From positions 8,096,501 to 8,160,500 of the forward strand of contig NZ_JADBEG010000001.1 of NCBI RefSeq assembly GCF_014873755.1: a DNA stretch of 64,000 nt. The letters are read 5' to 3'. The notes beneath the pieces are model-generated. The model saw only the letters and a list, made by a program, of their open reading frames with translations. It made no database searches and was not told the DNA's origin. Position 1 is the stretch's first letter, and the number at the start of each line of letters is the position of its first letter. The stretch comes from Amycolatopsis lexingtonensis. Lineage in GTDB: Bacteria > Actinomycetota > Actinomycetes > Mycobacteriales > Pseudonocardiaceae. The position numbers and the translations under genes were made by a program. Below, piece after piece: positions 50,060-59,425 of the stretch.

Positions 50060-50326
50060 GTGGGTCCCCTTCCCCATCCTGCGACCGACTCCCCGACATG
50101 TAGTTGTACACCACAACTAATCATCGGGGTCCAACCCCCGCGAAACTCCAGTCGTTCAGCTCGGAGTAACAGTGTCTTATCTTGTCGGCCTTCTGCGCTC
50201 CCCTATTACGCAGTCTTCACCTTCGGCATGCCGTGAAACAGCACACTCGGCGGCAAACCGGGCACCCGATGTGGCGAAGATCTCCCTGCTTGGAGCGTCC
50301 CGGGCGGTTTCCGGCAGGCTGGACAC
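50060..50326. other. 267-bp divergent intergenic region
   Basis: It carries the promoters of the SGNH gene (minus) and the DUF3159 gene (plus). TAGTTGT (50101-50107) and ACAACTA (50113-50119) form an inverted repeat with a 5-bp centre about 40 bp upstream of the SGNH start, a possible operator. No further gene is visible. Confidence 0.5.
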
Positions 50327-50986
50327 GTGTCCGGAGAACCCCGTGAGTCGCTCGCGCAGATCCTCGGCGGCCGCCGGGGTGCGCTCGACGCCAGCGTCCC
50401 GCCCGCCGGTTTCGTCGTCGGCTGGCTCGTGGCCGGGCAGTCCGTCGCCTGGGGGGCCGGGGCCGCCATCGCGGTCGCCGTCGGGCTCGGGGTCTACCGG
50501 GTCGTCCGGGGCGGCAAGGTCCGCGCGCTCGTGGTCAGCCTGGCCGCCGTCGTCGCGGCCGCGCTGATCGCCCTGCACACCGGTCGCGCGCAGGACTTCT
50601 TCCTGCTGCAGCTGATGTCCAATGTGGCCAGCGCCCTGCTGTGGGCGGCCAGCATCGTGGTGCGCTGGCCGTTGCTCGGCGTCATCGTGGGGCTGCTGCT
50701 CGGGCAGAAGACGCGCTGGCGCCGGGACGAGGTGCTGCTCAAGGCGTACTCGCGGGCCAGCTGGGTGTGGGTGCTCCAGTACGTGCTGCGCGTCGTCGTC
50801 TACGGCCTGCTGTGGTGGGCCGGCCAGGTGATCGCGCTCGGCGTCGCCCGCACGGTGCTGTCGTGGCCGCTCGTGGCGCTGACCGTCGCGGTCAGCGGCT
50901 GGGTGCTCTACCGCGCGTTGCCGCCGGAGCACCCCGGCCTGCGCCTGGCGCCGGAGACCAGCTCGGACGACGTACCCGGGGCATAA
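50327..50986 (+). CDS. DUF3159 family integral membrane protein
   Basis: A 219-residue membrane protein with about five helices, starting after a short cytosolic N-terminus (SGEPRESLAQILGGRRGALD). The segment LLLGQKTRWRRDEVLLKAYSRASWVWV is the characteristic cytosolic loop of DUF3159 (given here only to locate it, residues about 124-150). The function is unknown. GTG 50327 is used without a clear ribosome-binding site. Confidence 0.78.
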   Translation: MSGEPRESLAQILGGRRGALDASVPPAGFVVGWLVAGQSVAWGAGAAIAVAVGLGVYRVVRGGKVRALVVSLAAVVAAALIALHTGRAQDFFLLQLMSNVASALLWAASIVVRWPLLGVIVGLLLGQKTRWRRDEVLLKAYSRASWVWVLQYVLRVVVYGLLWWAGQVIALGVARTVLSWPLVALTVAVSGWVLYRALPPEHPGLRLAPETSSDDVPGA

Positions 50987-50989
50987 GGC

Positions 50990-51021
50990 GGCCCCCGGCG
51001 AGGGGGGAGGGTCCGGGGGCC
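50990..51021 (+). terminator. hairpin terminator after DUF3159
   Basis: GGCCCCCGG (50990-50998) and CCGGGGGCC (51013-51021) form a 9-bp GC stem beginning just after the stop of the membrane-protein gene. Confidence 0.6.
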
Positions 51022-51087
51022 ACTGCCTACGGTACCCGGACTACCCGGGTTCAGTCGACGTTTTCGCGCTTTCGCGCCGCGTTTTGC

Positions 51088-52053
51088 TCAATCTCCCCGT
51101 GACGTGGGTCTCGGTGCGCCCTCGCCGAAGGCGTCCACGGCAGCCAGCCAGGCCGCCCCGAGCACGCCATCGGAGCTGGTCAGCACCTCGAGGCCGGACA
51201 ATCCACGGCGGACGAGCGCGCCGACCGGGCTGTCCCCGGTGAGCACCGAGCCGACGAGCACGACCGGAGTCGACTCGCCGGGCTCGCGCGCCGCGAGGGC
51301 GTTCGCGACCAGCAGCTCGGCCGCCCGGGCGACGATCTCCCGCGCCGCGGGCTCGCCGGCGTCGTGCGCCGCGCTCACCAGCGGGGCGAAGCGGGCGAGC
51401 CGCACCGGTGCCTCGGCGTTGGCGGTCGTGATGAGCGCGCGGGACGCGGCGAGCCGGTCCGCGTCGGTTCGGACGTCCAAACCGGACGGTCCGAGCGCGG
51501 CGGCGAGCACCGCCGACGGCAGGCCGTCCAGCGGCAGGCCGCGGCCGAGAGCATCCAAAGTGGAACGGACGGCTTCGCGACCGAGCCAGAACGCCGATCC
51601 CTCGTCGCCGAGCAGCCAGCCGTAGCCACCCGCGGTGCCGGCCAGCCGCCGCTTGCGGATGCGGCCCGCGATCGAGCCGGTGCCGGCGACGAGGACCGTC
51701 CCGTCGGGAGCCGAAGTCGCCGACGCGTACGCCACTTCGGCGTCGGCGACGGTCCGGACCACGCCGGTGAGCCCGATCCGCGCCCACGCCGCCTCGAACA
51801 CCGCCGCCACCGCCGGATCGCTCAGCTTGCTGACCCCGGCCATGCCGACGACGCACGCCCGCACCTCGCCGGGGTCGCGGCCGCCGAGTGCCGCGACGAT
51901 CGCGTCGGCGATCCGGCCCGCGGCGACCTGCGGCGCGTGCGCGTTGGGGTTGGCGCCTTCGCCGCGCCCGCTGCCGAGCACGACGCCGGCGGCGTCGACC
52001 AGTGCGGCCCTGGTCGACGTGCCGCCGGCGTCGACGCCGATCGCGGAGGTCAC
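51088..52053 (-). CDS. nagK: N-acetylglucosamine kinase (BadF/BadG/BcrA/BcrD ATPase family)
   Basis: A 321-residue sugar-kinase-fold protein. The phosphate-1 motif is IGVDAGGTSTRAALVD, phosphate-2 is VLVAGTGSIAGRI, and GGYGWLLGDEGSAFWLG is typical of GlcNAc kinases in this family. It probably phosphorylates GlcNAc, or a related amino sugar, at O6. GTG 52053 overlaps the stop of the SIS gene (GTGA). Both lie under a dre site, consistent with amino-sugar catabolism. Confidence 0.82.
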   Translation of the reverse strand: MTSAIGVDAGGTSTRAALVDAAGVVLGSGRGEGANPNAHAPQVAAGRIADAIVAALGGRDPGEVRACVVGMAGVSKLSDPAVAAVFEAAWARIGLTGVVRTVADAEVAYASATSAPDGTVLVAGTGSIAGRIRKRRLAGTAGGYGWLLGDEGSAFWLGREAVRSTLDALGRGLPLDGLPSAVLAAALGPSGLDVRTDADRLAASRALITTANAEAPVRLARFAPLVSAAHDAGEPAAREIVARAAELLVANALAAREPGESTPVVLVGSVLTGDSPVGALVRRGLSGLEVLTSSDGVLGAAWLAAVDAFGEGAPRPTSRGD

Positions 52054-53096
52054 CGGGTCTTGGTCACCTTGAGCAGGCCGCGCGGGTTGTCCGGGTCGCC
52101 GCCGCGCGCCAGCGAGAGGCCCAGCGCGATCTGCTGGATCGGCAGGATCTCCAGGATCGGCGCCAGCTCCTCGACGGTCTGCGGGACGTCGATGCGCAGC
52201 GCCGCGGGGGTGTCCGCCGACGCCGAACCGACCGCGACGACGTCCGCGCCGCGCTTGCCGACGGCGTCGATGACGTCGCGCATGGCTTCCGCGCCGTGCC
52301 CGGCACTGGTCACCGCCAGCACCGCGGTCTGGTCGTCGACCGCGGCGACCGGGCCGTGCAGCAGGTCCGCGCCGCTGTACGCGCGGGCCGCGAGGTAGCT
52401 CGTCTCGGCGAGCTTGAGCGACGCCTCCAGCGCGGTCGCGTAGGAGTAGCCGCGGGCGGCGGTCAGGACCCGGTTGACGAACCGGTACCGGTCGACCGCC
52501 CGCTGGACGCCCTCGGCGGCGCCGTCGAGGGTCTGCTGCGCCAGCTCGCCGATCTTCTCGGCGTCGGCCGCCTTGCCGCCGCGCACCGCGTCGATGAGCA
52601 GGTACAGCGCCATCAGCGTCGCGGAGTACGTCTTGGTCGCCGCGACCGCCTGCTCGACGCCGGCGCCGATGTCGACGCCGAGCTCGGACGCCGCCCGCAG
52701 CGGCGAGTCCGGGGTGTTGGTCACGGAAACGGTCAGGGCGCCCTGGCGTCGCGCCGTTTCGGTGACCTCGATCAGGTCAGGGGAGCCACCGCTTTGGCTG
52801 ACGGTGACGAACAGCACGTCCCGCAGATCGGGCCGCGCGCCGTACAGGGTCGCCGTGGACGGGGAAACCAGACCGGCCGGCAGGCCGAGGAGTACCTCGA
52901 TCAGGTACTTCGCGTACAACGCTGCGTGGTCACTCGATCCACGCGCGGCGAGCAAAGCGAAGCGCGGAGGTCGTTGTGAGATCTTTTCCGCCACTTCGGC
53001 GATTTCCGCCTGACGCTGCACCAGTCCCGCCAAGACGTCCGGCTGCTGGGCGATCTCCGCGGCCATGTGCTCGCCGGGCCGTTGTTGGGTCATCAT
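52050..53096 (-). CDS. SIS-domain sugar isomerase/deaminase (GlmS-like)
   Basis: A 348-residue double-SIS protein like the isomerase half of GlmS. The first SIS motif is LLAARGSSDHAALYAKYL, then VSQSGGSPDLIEV and VTNTPDSPL; the second SIS domain has DLLHGPVAAVDDQTAVL. Such proteins act as glucosamine-6-phosphate deaminases (NagB-II) or related isomerases. Coupled to the GlcNAc kinase gene and divergent from the DasR-like gene. ATG 53096 follows GGAGAGGAAA. Confidence 0.85.
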   Translation of the reverse strand: MMTQQRPGEHMAAEIAQQPDVLAGLVQRQAEIAEVAEKISQRPPRFALLAARGSSDHAALYAKYLIEVLLGLPAGLVSPSTATLYGARPDLRDVLFVTVSQSGGSPDLIEVTETARRQGALTVSVTNTPDSPLRAASELGVDIGAGVEQAVAATKTYSATLMALYLLIDAVRGGKAADAEKIGELAQQTLDGAAEGVQRAVDRYRFVNRVLTAARGYSYATALEASLKLAETSYLAARAYSGADLLHGPVAAVDDQTAVLAVTSAGHGAEAMRDVIDAVGKRGADVVAVGSASADTPAALRIDVPQTVEELAPILEILPIQQIALGLSLARGGDPDNPRGLLKVTKTR

Positions 53097-53143
53097 TTTC
53101 CTCTCCACCTCCGGCATTATGTACCGGACTCAGGCGGCGTCGG

Positions 53144-53159
53144 TCAGGTCTAGACCAAT
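53144..53159. promoter_or_regulatory. dre site (DasR-responsive element)
   Basis: TCAGGTCTAGACCAAT has the perfect palindromic core GGTCTAGACC (53147-53156) of the DasR consensus ACTGGTCTAGACCA(G/C)T. It lies between the SIS operon and the DasR-like gene and should control both. Confidence 0.85.
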
Positions 53160-53244
53160 GTTAGTGGGGCGGCCCGTCGGGGGAAAAGGGTACGTTTCTT
53201 ACGGGGACGTGGCGTGCGATGAGGGAAGGCAGAGGGAGTCGGGC

Positions 53245-54000
53245 ATGTTGGAGACCACCACCACGGGCGAGGCGGCCGCCGTCGCCGGGATGCGCGGACA
53301 GCGCGAGCCCAAATACTGGGCATTGAAACAGCACCTCCTCGATCTCTTGGACGTCCTCCCGCCGGGGTCGCCGATCCCGACCGAACGCGCGCTCGCCGGG
53401 GAGTTCACGGTCTCCCGCACCACCGTGCGCCAGGCGCTGGCGGACCTGACCGCCGAGGGCCGCCTGCACCGGGTGCAGGGAAAAGGCACCTTCGCGGCCG
53501 AGCCGAAGCTCGCGCAGCGGCTGCAGTTGTCGTCGTACACCGAGGACATGCGCAAGCAGGGCCTGAAGCCGTCGTCGAAGCTCTTGGAAGTCGAGGAGCT
53601 GCCGGTCGAAGGAGATCTGGCGAAGCTGCTCGGAATCCGCACGGGTGCGAAAATTCTTCGCCTTCGACGCCTTCGACTCGCGGACTCCCAGCCGATGGCG
53701 CTGGAGACCACGCACCTCCCGCTCGGCCGTTTCCGCGGGCTGCGCAAGCACGTCTCGCAGGGCGGCTCGTTGTACGCCGTTCTGCGCGAGCACTACGGGG
53801 TCGAACTCGAGCGTGCCGAAGAGACGATCGAGACTTCGCTCGCCGGACCGCAGGAAGCGGAAATGCTCGGCGCGGACGTCGGCATGCCGGTGCTGATGCT
53901 GACCCGGCACTCGTTCGCCACGGACGGCAAGCCGGTCGAATTCGCGCGCTCGGTGTACCGCGGCGACCGCTACAAGTTCGTGACGACGCTGCTGCCGTAG
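53245..54000 (+). CDS. dasR: GntR/HutC family regulator, DasR orthologue
   Basis: A 251-residue HutC-type GntR regulator. The N-terminal winged helix has PTERALAGEFTVSRTTVRQA at about residues 45-64 and LHRVQGKGTFAA, and the UTRA effector domain follows with EETIETSLAGPQEAEML. Streptomyces DasR represses GlcNAc uptake and metabolism genes and releases DNA on binding GlcN-6-phosphate. A textbook dre site in the upstream divergent region supports orthology. ATG 53245 has GGGAG upstream. Confidence 0.9.
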   Translation: MLETTTTGEAAAVAGMRGQREPKYWALKQHLLDLLDVLPPGSPIPTERALAGEFTVSRTTVRQALADLTAEGRLHRVQGKGTFAAEPKLAQRLQLSSYTEDMRKQGLKPSSKLLEVEELPVEGDLAKLLGIRTGAKILRLRRLRLADSQPMALETTHLPLGRFRGLRKHVSQGGSLYAVLREHYGVELERAEETIETSLAGPQEAEMLGADVGMPVLMLTRHSFATDGKPVEFARSVYRGDRYKFVTTLLP

Positions 54001-54042
54001 GGCGCGGTTGACGGGGATCACCGGGCAAGGTGGAGTTAGCAG

Positions 54043-55566
54043 GTGACTGCCACCGAAGACACCGGGATCCGGTGGGGGACGCGCGCCGCCCGCGGCGTGC
54101 TCGCCACCACCATCCTCGGTTCGGGCATGGCGATGCTCGACGGCACCATCGTCAACGTCGCCCTGCCCCGCATCGGCGCCGAGCTGAACGCCTCCGTCGC
54201 CGGGCTCCAATGGATCCTCGACGGGTACCTGCTCGCGCTCGCCGCGCTCATCCTCGTCGCCGGCTCGCTCGGCGACCGCTACGGACGGCGCCGCACGTAC
54301 CTCGTCGGCGTCGTCTGGTTCGGCGTCGCCTCCGGGCTGTGCGCCGCCGCGACGTCCACCGAAATGCTCGTCGCGACGCGCATCCTGCAGGGCATCGGCG
54401 GCGCGCTGCTGACACCGGGGTCGCTCGCCATCCTCCAAGCGTCCTTCGCGCACGACGCCCGCGCCCGCGCGATCGGCGCGTGGTCCGGCCTCGGCGGCAT
54501 CGCGGCCGCCGCCGGGCCGCTGCTCGGCGGGTTCCTCGTGCAGGTCTGGTCGTGGCGGCTGGCGTTCCTGATCAACGTGCCCATCGCCATCGCCGTGGTG
54601 CTGATGGCGCGGAAGTTCGTCCCCGAATCCCGTGACCCGGAGGCCACCGGCCACCCGGACTTCGGCGCCGCCGCGCTCGGCGCCGTCGGCCTCGCCGGGG
54701 TCACCGGCGCGCTGGTGGAGGCGCCGGGACGCGGCATCGGCGACCCGATCGTGCTGGTCGCGGGCCTGCTCGGGATCGCGGGGCTGGCCGCGTTCGTCCT
54801 CGTCCAGCACCGCTCGGCGGAACCGCTCGTGCCGCCGTCGCTGTTCCGCGACCGGACGTTCACGCTCTCGAACGCGCTGACGTTCGTCGTCTACGCGGCG
54901 CTCGGCGGGGTGATGATGCTGCTGGTCATGCAGCTGCAGGTGTCGCTCGGCTATTCGCCGACCGCGGCGGGGCTGGCCGGGCTGCCGCTCACGCTCGTCA
55001 TGCTGCTGCTCTCCGGCCGCTCCGGCGCGCTCGCGCAGCGCATCGGTCCGCGCACGCAGCTGGTCGTCGGCCCGATCATCGTCGGCATCGGGATGCTGCT
55101 GATGCTGCGCATCGCGCCCGGCGCGTCCTACCTCGGCGCGGTGCTGCCGGCGGTCGTGGTGTTCGGGCTGGGCCTGGCGACGGTCGTCGCCCCGGTGACC
55201 GCGACGGTGCTCGCCGCGGCTCCGGACCGCTTCGCCGGCGTCGCCTCCGGCGTCAACAACGCGATCGCGCGCTCGGGTGGCCTGCTGGCGGTGGCGGTGC
55301 TGCCCGCGGCGGCCGGGCTGACCGGCGAGGCGTACGCGGACCCGGTGGCGCTCACCGCGGGCTGGCGGACGGCGCTGGTCATCTGCGCCGCGCTGGCCAT
55401 CGCGGGCGGGCTGATCGCGCTGGGCATCCACAACGGCGTCCTCGAACCGCCGTCGACGGCCAAGCCCGACGACGAGTGCCCCCACCTGGGCGAGTGCTAT
55501 CACTGCGGCGTCGAGGGCCCGCCGACGCACGTCCGCGGCGGCGGGACCCCGGTCGCCGGCTCCTAG
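54043..55566 (+). CDS. MFS drug transporter, DHA2/EmrB-QacA type
   Basis: A 507-residue major facilitator protein. It has the N-terminal motif D1-like LDGTIVNVALPRIGAEL, motif A GDRYGRRRT, and motif C-like regions typical of antiporters, with about 12-14 helices. It should export drugs using the proton gradient. The cytosolic tail contains a cysteine/histidine cluster (CPHLGECYHCGV) before a Gly-rich end. GTG 54043, 42 bp after dasR. A palindromic repeat follows the stop. Confidence 0.88.
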   Translation: MTATEDTGIRWGTRAARGVLATTILGSGMAMLDGTIVNVALPRIGAELNASVAGLQWILDGYLLALAALILVAGSLGDRYGRRRTYLVGVVWFGVASGLCAAATSTEMLVATRILQGIGGALLTPGSLAILQASFAHDARARAIGAWSGLGGIAAAAGPLLGGFLVQVWSWRLAFLINVPIAIAVVLMARKFVPESRDPEATGHPDFGAAALGAVGLAGVTGALVEAPGRGIGDPIVLVAGLLGIAGLAAFVLVQHRSAEPLVPPSLFRDRTFTLSNALTFVVYAALGGVMMLLVMQLQVSLGYSPTAAGLAGLPLTLVMLLLSGRSGALAQRIGPRTQLVVGPIIVGIGMLLMLRIAPGASYLGAVLPAVVVFGLGLATVVAPVTATVLAAAPDRFAGVASGVNNAIARSGGLLAVAVLPAAAGLTGEAYADPVALTAGWRTALVICAALAIAGGLIALGIHNGVLEPPSTAKPDDECPHLGECYHCGVEGPPTHVRGGGTPVAGS

Positions 55567-55575
55567 TGCCCGGAG

Positions 55576-55658
55576 CGCCCCAATGTGGCGTTGGTTGCGT
55601 CTGACGCACCGAACGCCACATTGGGTGCGCTGGACGCACCGAACGCCACATTGGGGCG
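55576..55658. repeat. composite CCCCAATGTGG palindromic element
   Basis: A left arm (from 55576) is followed by two inverted right arms, with TGCGCTGGACGCACC between them, exactly as at 3751-3830. It lies between convergent genes and probably terminates both. Confidence 0.8.
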
Positions 55659-55673
55659 CGTGGGGCGGGGCTC

Positions 55674-56624
55674 TTAGCCCGCGAGGATCTCGGCGAACAT
55701 CGCCGGGTCGGCGTTGCCGCCCGAGACGAGGACGACCGTCTTCCCGGCCGGCAGTTCCTCGGCGTGGAAGAGGTACGCGGCCGTCGTCACCGCGCCGCTG
55801 GGCTCGGCGACCAGCCGGGCCTGGCGGGCCAGGACGCGCATCGCTTCGCGGATCTCGTCCTCGGTGACCGTGACCATCCGGTCGACGACCTCCCGCAGGT
55901 GCGCGAAGGTCAGTTCGGACGGCTGCGAGCGCAGGCCGTCGGCGATCGTGCGGGCGCGGTCGGCCTGCGGCCAGCGGACCAGCTCGCCGCGCTCGAGGCT
56001 GTCCGCGGCGTCCGCGGCCAGTGCCGGCTCGACACCGATGACCCGCGCCCGCGGGCAGCGGGCCTTGATCGCGGTGCCGACGCCGGCCGCCAGTCCGCCG
56101 CCGCTGATCGGCACGAGGACGACGTCGACGTCCGGCAGGTCTTCGGCGATCTCCAGGCCCGCGGTGCCCTGCCCCGCGATGATGGCCGCGTCGTCGAAGG
56201 GCGGGACCAGGGTCAGGCCGCGTTCGGCCGCCAGTTCACGCGCTTTCGCCTCGTGCTCGCCGATCGGCACCTCGATCACCTCGGCGCCGTACGCGCGGGT
56301 GGCCTCGACCTTGATCCGCGGCGCGACGTCCGGCACGACGATCACCGCGGGCACGCTGTACCGCTGCGCCGCGTACGCGACCGCCTGCGCGTGGTTGCCG
56401 CTCGAGTACGCGATGACACCGCGTTCGCGCGCCGCGTCGTCGAGGGAGCCGATCGCGTTGAACGCGCCGCGCACCTTGAACGCGCCGATCGGTTGCAGGC
56501 TCTCGGGTTTGAGCCACAGGGTGCCGCGGGGATCCCACGTCTGGAGCAGCAGGGGCGTGCGCACGGCGACACCGTCGACGCGCTTCGCGGCGGCCTCGAT
56601 GTCGGAGATCGTCACCAGTTCCAT
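55674..56624 (-). CDS. threonine dehydratase / serine racemase-like PLP enzyme
   Basis: A 316-residue fold-type II PLP enzyme. The Schiff-base lysine is in PIGAFKVRGAFNAI, the substrate loop is SSGNHAQAVA, and the phosphate-binding loop is PISGGGLAAG. There is no C-terminal ACT regulatory domain, so it is the short, catabolic-like form. It deaminates threonine or serine, or racemises serine; the choice cannot be made from sequence. ATG 56624. Confidence 0.85.
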   Translation of the reverse strand: MELVTISDIEAAAKRVDGVAVRTPLLLQTWDPRGTLWLKPESLQPIGAFKVRGAFNAIGSLDDAARERGVIAYSSGNHAQAVAYAAQRYSVPAVIVVPDVAPRIKVEATRAYGAEVIEVPIGEHEAKARELAAERGLTLVPPFDDAAIIAGQGTAGLEIAEDLPDVDVVLVPISGGGLAAGVGTAIKARCPRARVIGVEPALAADAADSLERGELVRWPQADRARTIADGLRSQPSELTFAHLREVVDRMVTVTEDEIREAMRVLARQARLVAEPSGAVTTAAYLFHAEELPAGKTVVLVSGGNADPAMFAEILAG

Positions 56625-56771
56625 GTGCCGAGTATGTCAAGAAATCGTTCGATCCGGAGTGTCTATTGTGGACGGACAGAGTGGCCCTCCTCACGCCGCG
56701 GCAACGCGGGGAGTTCCTCGCGCGCCTTAAGCGTTGGACAAGGGGAGAAGACGGACTACCGGATCGGGATC

Positions 56772-57503
56772 ATGACAAAGGAGAATTCAGCGGCTTCCGA
56801 AGGAAAGACGGAGGAAAAGTCGGGCCTGCGCATCGCGCAAGTGGCGGCGGCGGCGCTGGCGGCGGTGACCGCGGCGCTGCTGGGCTCGACGCTCGGCGTG
56901 GCGGGCACGGTGGTCGGCGCGGGCGTGGCGAGCGTGGTGTCGACGGTCGGCGGCGAGCTGTACTTGCGCTCGCTGCAACGCACGCGTGAAGCGGCGCTCA
57001 AGGCCCGGGTGCTGGCGACGTCGGGGATCCGGCGGCGAGGTTCCGTCGAACCGGGGGAAATCCCGATCACCGAACAACCCACGGTCCAGCTGCCGAAACC
57101 CGGGGAAGGCGGGCCGTCGCGGCTGCGGAAACTGCGCTGGCCGTTGATCATCGGCACCAGCGTGGCGGCGTTCGCGGTGGCGATCCTGGCGATCGTCGGC
57201 TTCGAGTCGGCGACGGGCACCCAGATCGGCGGCGGCACGGGCACGAGCATCGGCAAGATCTTCGGCGGCGGTGGCCACACCGATACGACCCCGTCGACGA
57301 CGCCCACCACCGGCACGAGCGACACCCAGGTGTCTCCGACGGAGACGACCACGACCCCGTCGGACACGTCGACGGCCCCGACGACGTCGTCGCCGACCCC
57401 CACCACGACACCGAGCACGTCGACGCAGCAGCCGTCAACCTCGGCCCCGGCCACGACGACCCCGCCCACCAGCCAGGGCGCGGCGACCACCCCGACCCCG
57501 TAA
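56772..57503 (+). CDS. membrane protein with long Thr/Ser/Pro-rich exported tail
   Basis: A 243-residue protein. There is one Ala/Val-rich hydrophobic stretch at about 20-55, a basic linker, and a transmembrane helix at about 125-147 (PLIIGTSVAAFAVAILAIVG). The last 80 residues are low complexity (repeats of TTPSTTPTTGT type), probably extracellular, O-mannosylated or spanning the wall. The function is unknown. ATG 56772; a clear ribosome-binding site is lacking. Confidence 0.68.
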   Translation: MTKENSAASEGKTEEKSGLRIAQVAAAALAAVTAALLGSTLGVAGTVVGAGVASVVSTVGGELYLRSLQRTREAALKARVLATSGIRRRGSVEPGEIPITEQPTVQLPKPGEGGPSRLRKLRWPLIIGTSVAAFAVAILAIVGFESATGTQIGGGTGTSIGKIFGGGGHTDTTPSTTPTTGTSDTQVSPTETTTTPSDTSTAPTTSSPTPTTTPSTSTQQPSTSAPATTTPPTSQGAATTPTP

Positions 57504-57505
57504 AG

Positions 57506-57556
57506 CCGTGAAGGCCTCCTTACCGGTCAAAAACGCCGGTAAGGAGGCCTTCACGG
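57506..57556. terminator. 21-bp hairpin between convergent genes
   Basis: CCGTGAAGGCCTCCTTACCGG (57506-57526) pairs exactly with 57536-57556 around a TCAAAAACG loop. It separates the membrane-protein gene from thiE and can terminate both. Confidence 0.85.
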
Positions 57557-57562
57557 ACTTGC

Positions 57563-58222
57563 TCAGGCGAGGCGGGAGCGGAGGGCGCGGGCGGCGGCCT
57601 CGGGGTCCTCGGCCTCGGTGATCGCGCGGACGACGACGATCCGGGACGCGCCGGCCTCCAGCACCGCGGGCAGGCGGTCGCCGTCGATGCCGCCGATCGC
57701 GAACCACGGGCGGTCGGGGGCCGCCGAAGCGACCGAGCGCACCAGGTCCAGGCCCGGGGCGTGGCGGCCCGGCTTCGTCGGCGTCGGCCAGCACGGGCCG
57801 GTGCAGAAGTAGTCCACGCCCGGCTCCGAAGCCGCGGCGAGGGCCTGGTCGACCGAGTGCGTCGAGCGGCCGATGACGACGTCGTCGCCGAGGATGCGGC
57901 GGGCCAGCGGGACCGGGATGTCGTCCTGGCCGAGGTGGAGCACGTCCGCGCCGACCGCCAGCGCTACGTCCGCCCGGTCGTTCACCGACAGCAGGGCGCC
58001 GTGGCGGGCGCACGCCTCGGCCAGCACCTCCAGCGCCGCGATCTCGCCGGCGGCCTCCAGTGCGCCGGTCTTGTCGCGCAGCTGGATCACGTCGACGCCG
58101 CCGGCCAGGGCCGCGTCGGCGAACGAAGCGAGGTCGCCGCGGGAAGTGCGTGCGTCCGTGCACAGGTACAGGCGCGCGGCGTCGAGGCGCGCGCGGATCT
58201 TGTCACCGGAGAGGGCGGGCAT
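57563..58222 (-). CDS. thiE: thiamine phosphate synthase ThiE
   Basis: A 219-residue TIM barrel. Motifs are VIQLRDKTG (pyrophosphate binding), [27 protein letters not shown] and [10 protein letters not shown], then WFAIGGID. It joins the hydroxymethylpyrimidine and thiazole parts to give thiamine phosphate. It is divergent from thiO-S-G. ATG 58222. Confidence 0.94.
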   Translation of the reverse strand: MPALSGDKIRARLDAARLYLCTDARTSRGDLASFADAALAGGVDVIQLRDKTGALEAAGEIAALEVLAEACARHGALLSVNDRADVALAVGADVLHLGQDDIPVPLARRILGDDVVIGRSTHSVDQALAAASEPGVDYFCTGPCWPTPTKPGRHAPGLDLVRSVASAAPDRPWFAIGGIDGDRLPAVLEAGASRIVVVRAITEAEDPEAAARALRSRLA

Positions 58223-58245
58223 AGCGGCGACCGTACATCGCGAGT

Positions 58246-58251
58246 TAGGGT
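58246..58251 (+). promoter_or_regulatory. possible -10 of the thiO operon
   Basis: TAGGGT fits TANNNT and ends 9 nt before the aptamer begins, as expected for the thi leader. No -35 is evident. Confidence 0.35.
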
Positions 58252-58258
58252 GGACGGG

Positions 58259-58346
58259 TCCGCACGGGAGCCCGAGGCACGGGCTGAGAGGGAGCTGCCG
58301 CTCCGACCGTGGAACCTGATCCGGGTCATGCCGGCGCAGGGAGCGT
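58259..58346 (+). promoter_or_regulatory. TPP riboswitch (thi box)
   Basis: The aptamer core is plain: GGGCTGAGAGGG at 58280-58291 is the conserved pyrimidine-sensing strand, and ACCGTGGAACCTGATCCGGG at 58306-58325 the pyrophosphate-sensing part, closed by CGGCGCAGGGAG. The last strand overlaps the thiO ribosome-binding site (CAGGGAG), so control is at translation initiation: TPP binding hides it. Confidence 0.93.
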
Positions 58347-58352
58347 GATTCC

Positions 58353-59425
58353 ATGACGAACCTGGCAGTGGTGGGCGGCGGCGTGATCGGCCTGTCCGCG
58401 GCGTGGTGTGCCGCGAAGGCGGGCCACGACGTCACCGTCCACGATCCCGAGCCCGCTCGCGGCGGTGCGTCCTGGCTGGCCGGGGGCATGCTCGCCCCGG
58501 TCACCGAGGCCTGGCCCGGCGAAGAAGACGTGCTCAGCCTCGGCGAAGCTTCGCTGAAACGCTGGCCCGGCTTCGCGAGCGACCTCGCACAGGAAGGCGT
58601 CGACCCCGGACTCGCCGAGCACGGGACGCTCGTCGTCGCGTTCGACAGCGCCGACGCCGGGCACCTCGACATCCTCGCCGGCTACCTGCACTCGATCGGC
58701 CGCGCGGCCGAACGCCTGACCAGCCGGGAGACCAAGCGGCTCGAACCCGGCGTCGGGTCCGTCCGAAGTGGACTGCACGTGCCCGGCGACCTGGCCGTGG
58801 ACAACCGGAAACTGCTCAACGCGCTGTACGAGGCCTGCGTCAACCACGACGTCCGGTTCGTGCGCGAGCGCGTCGAAAGCCTGCCGGACGCCGAAGCCGT
58901 CGTGCTCGCCGCGGGCGCGTGGACCGGGCGGCTGCACCCGCAGCTGGCCGGGGCCGTCCGGCCGCTCAAGGGCGAGATCCTGCGGCTGAAGCCGCGTCGC
59001 GGCTGCCTGCCGCCGCCGCCGCACACCGTGCGGGCCGTCGTCGAGGGCCGGCCGATCTACCTCGTGCCGCGCGGCGACCAGGAGCTCGTCCTCGGCGCCA
59101 CGCAGTACGAGGCCGGCTTCGACCGGGCGGTCACCGCGCGCGGCGTGCGCGAGCTGCTCGAAGGCGCCGAACGCGTCTTCCCCGCGATCACCGAGTACGA
59201 GCTGGCCGAGACCGCGGCCGGCCTGCGGGCCGCGAGCCGGGACGTGCTGCCCTACATCGGTGTCCTGGACGACGGCGTCTTCGCCGCGACCGGGCACCAC
59301 CGCAACGGCCTGCTGATGGCCCCCGTGACCGCGGCCGCCGTCCTCGCCTGGCTCGACGGGGCGGAGCCACCCGAAGGCGTCGAAGCGGCCTCGCCCGCCC
59401 GGCTGCACCAGAAGGAGCACGTGTG

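Noticed and set aside
55576..55658. CRISPR-like repeats
   Set aside because: Only three arms, mainly in inverted orientation, with no unique spacers and no cas genes.
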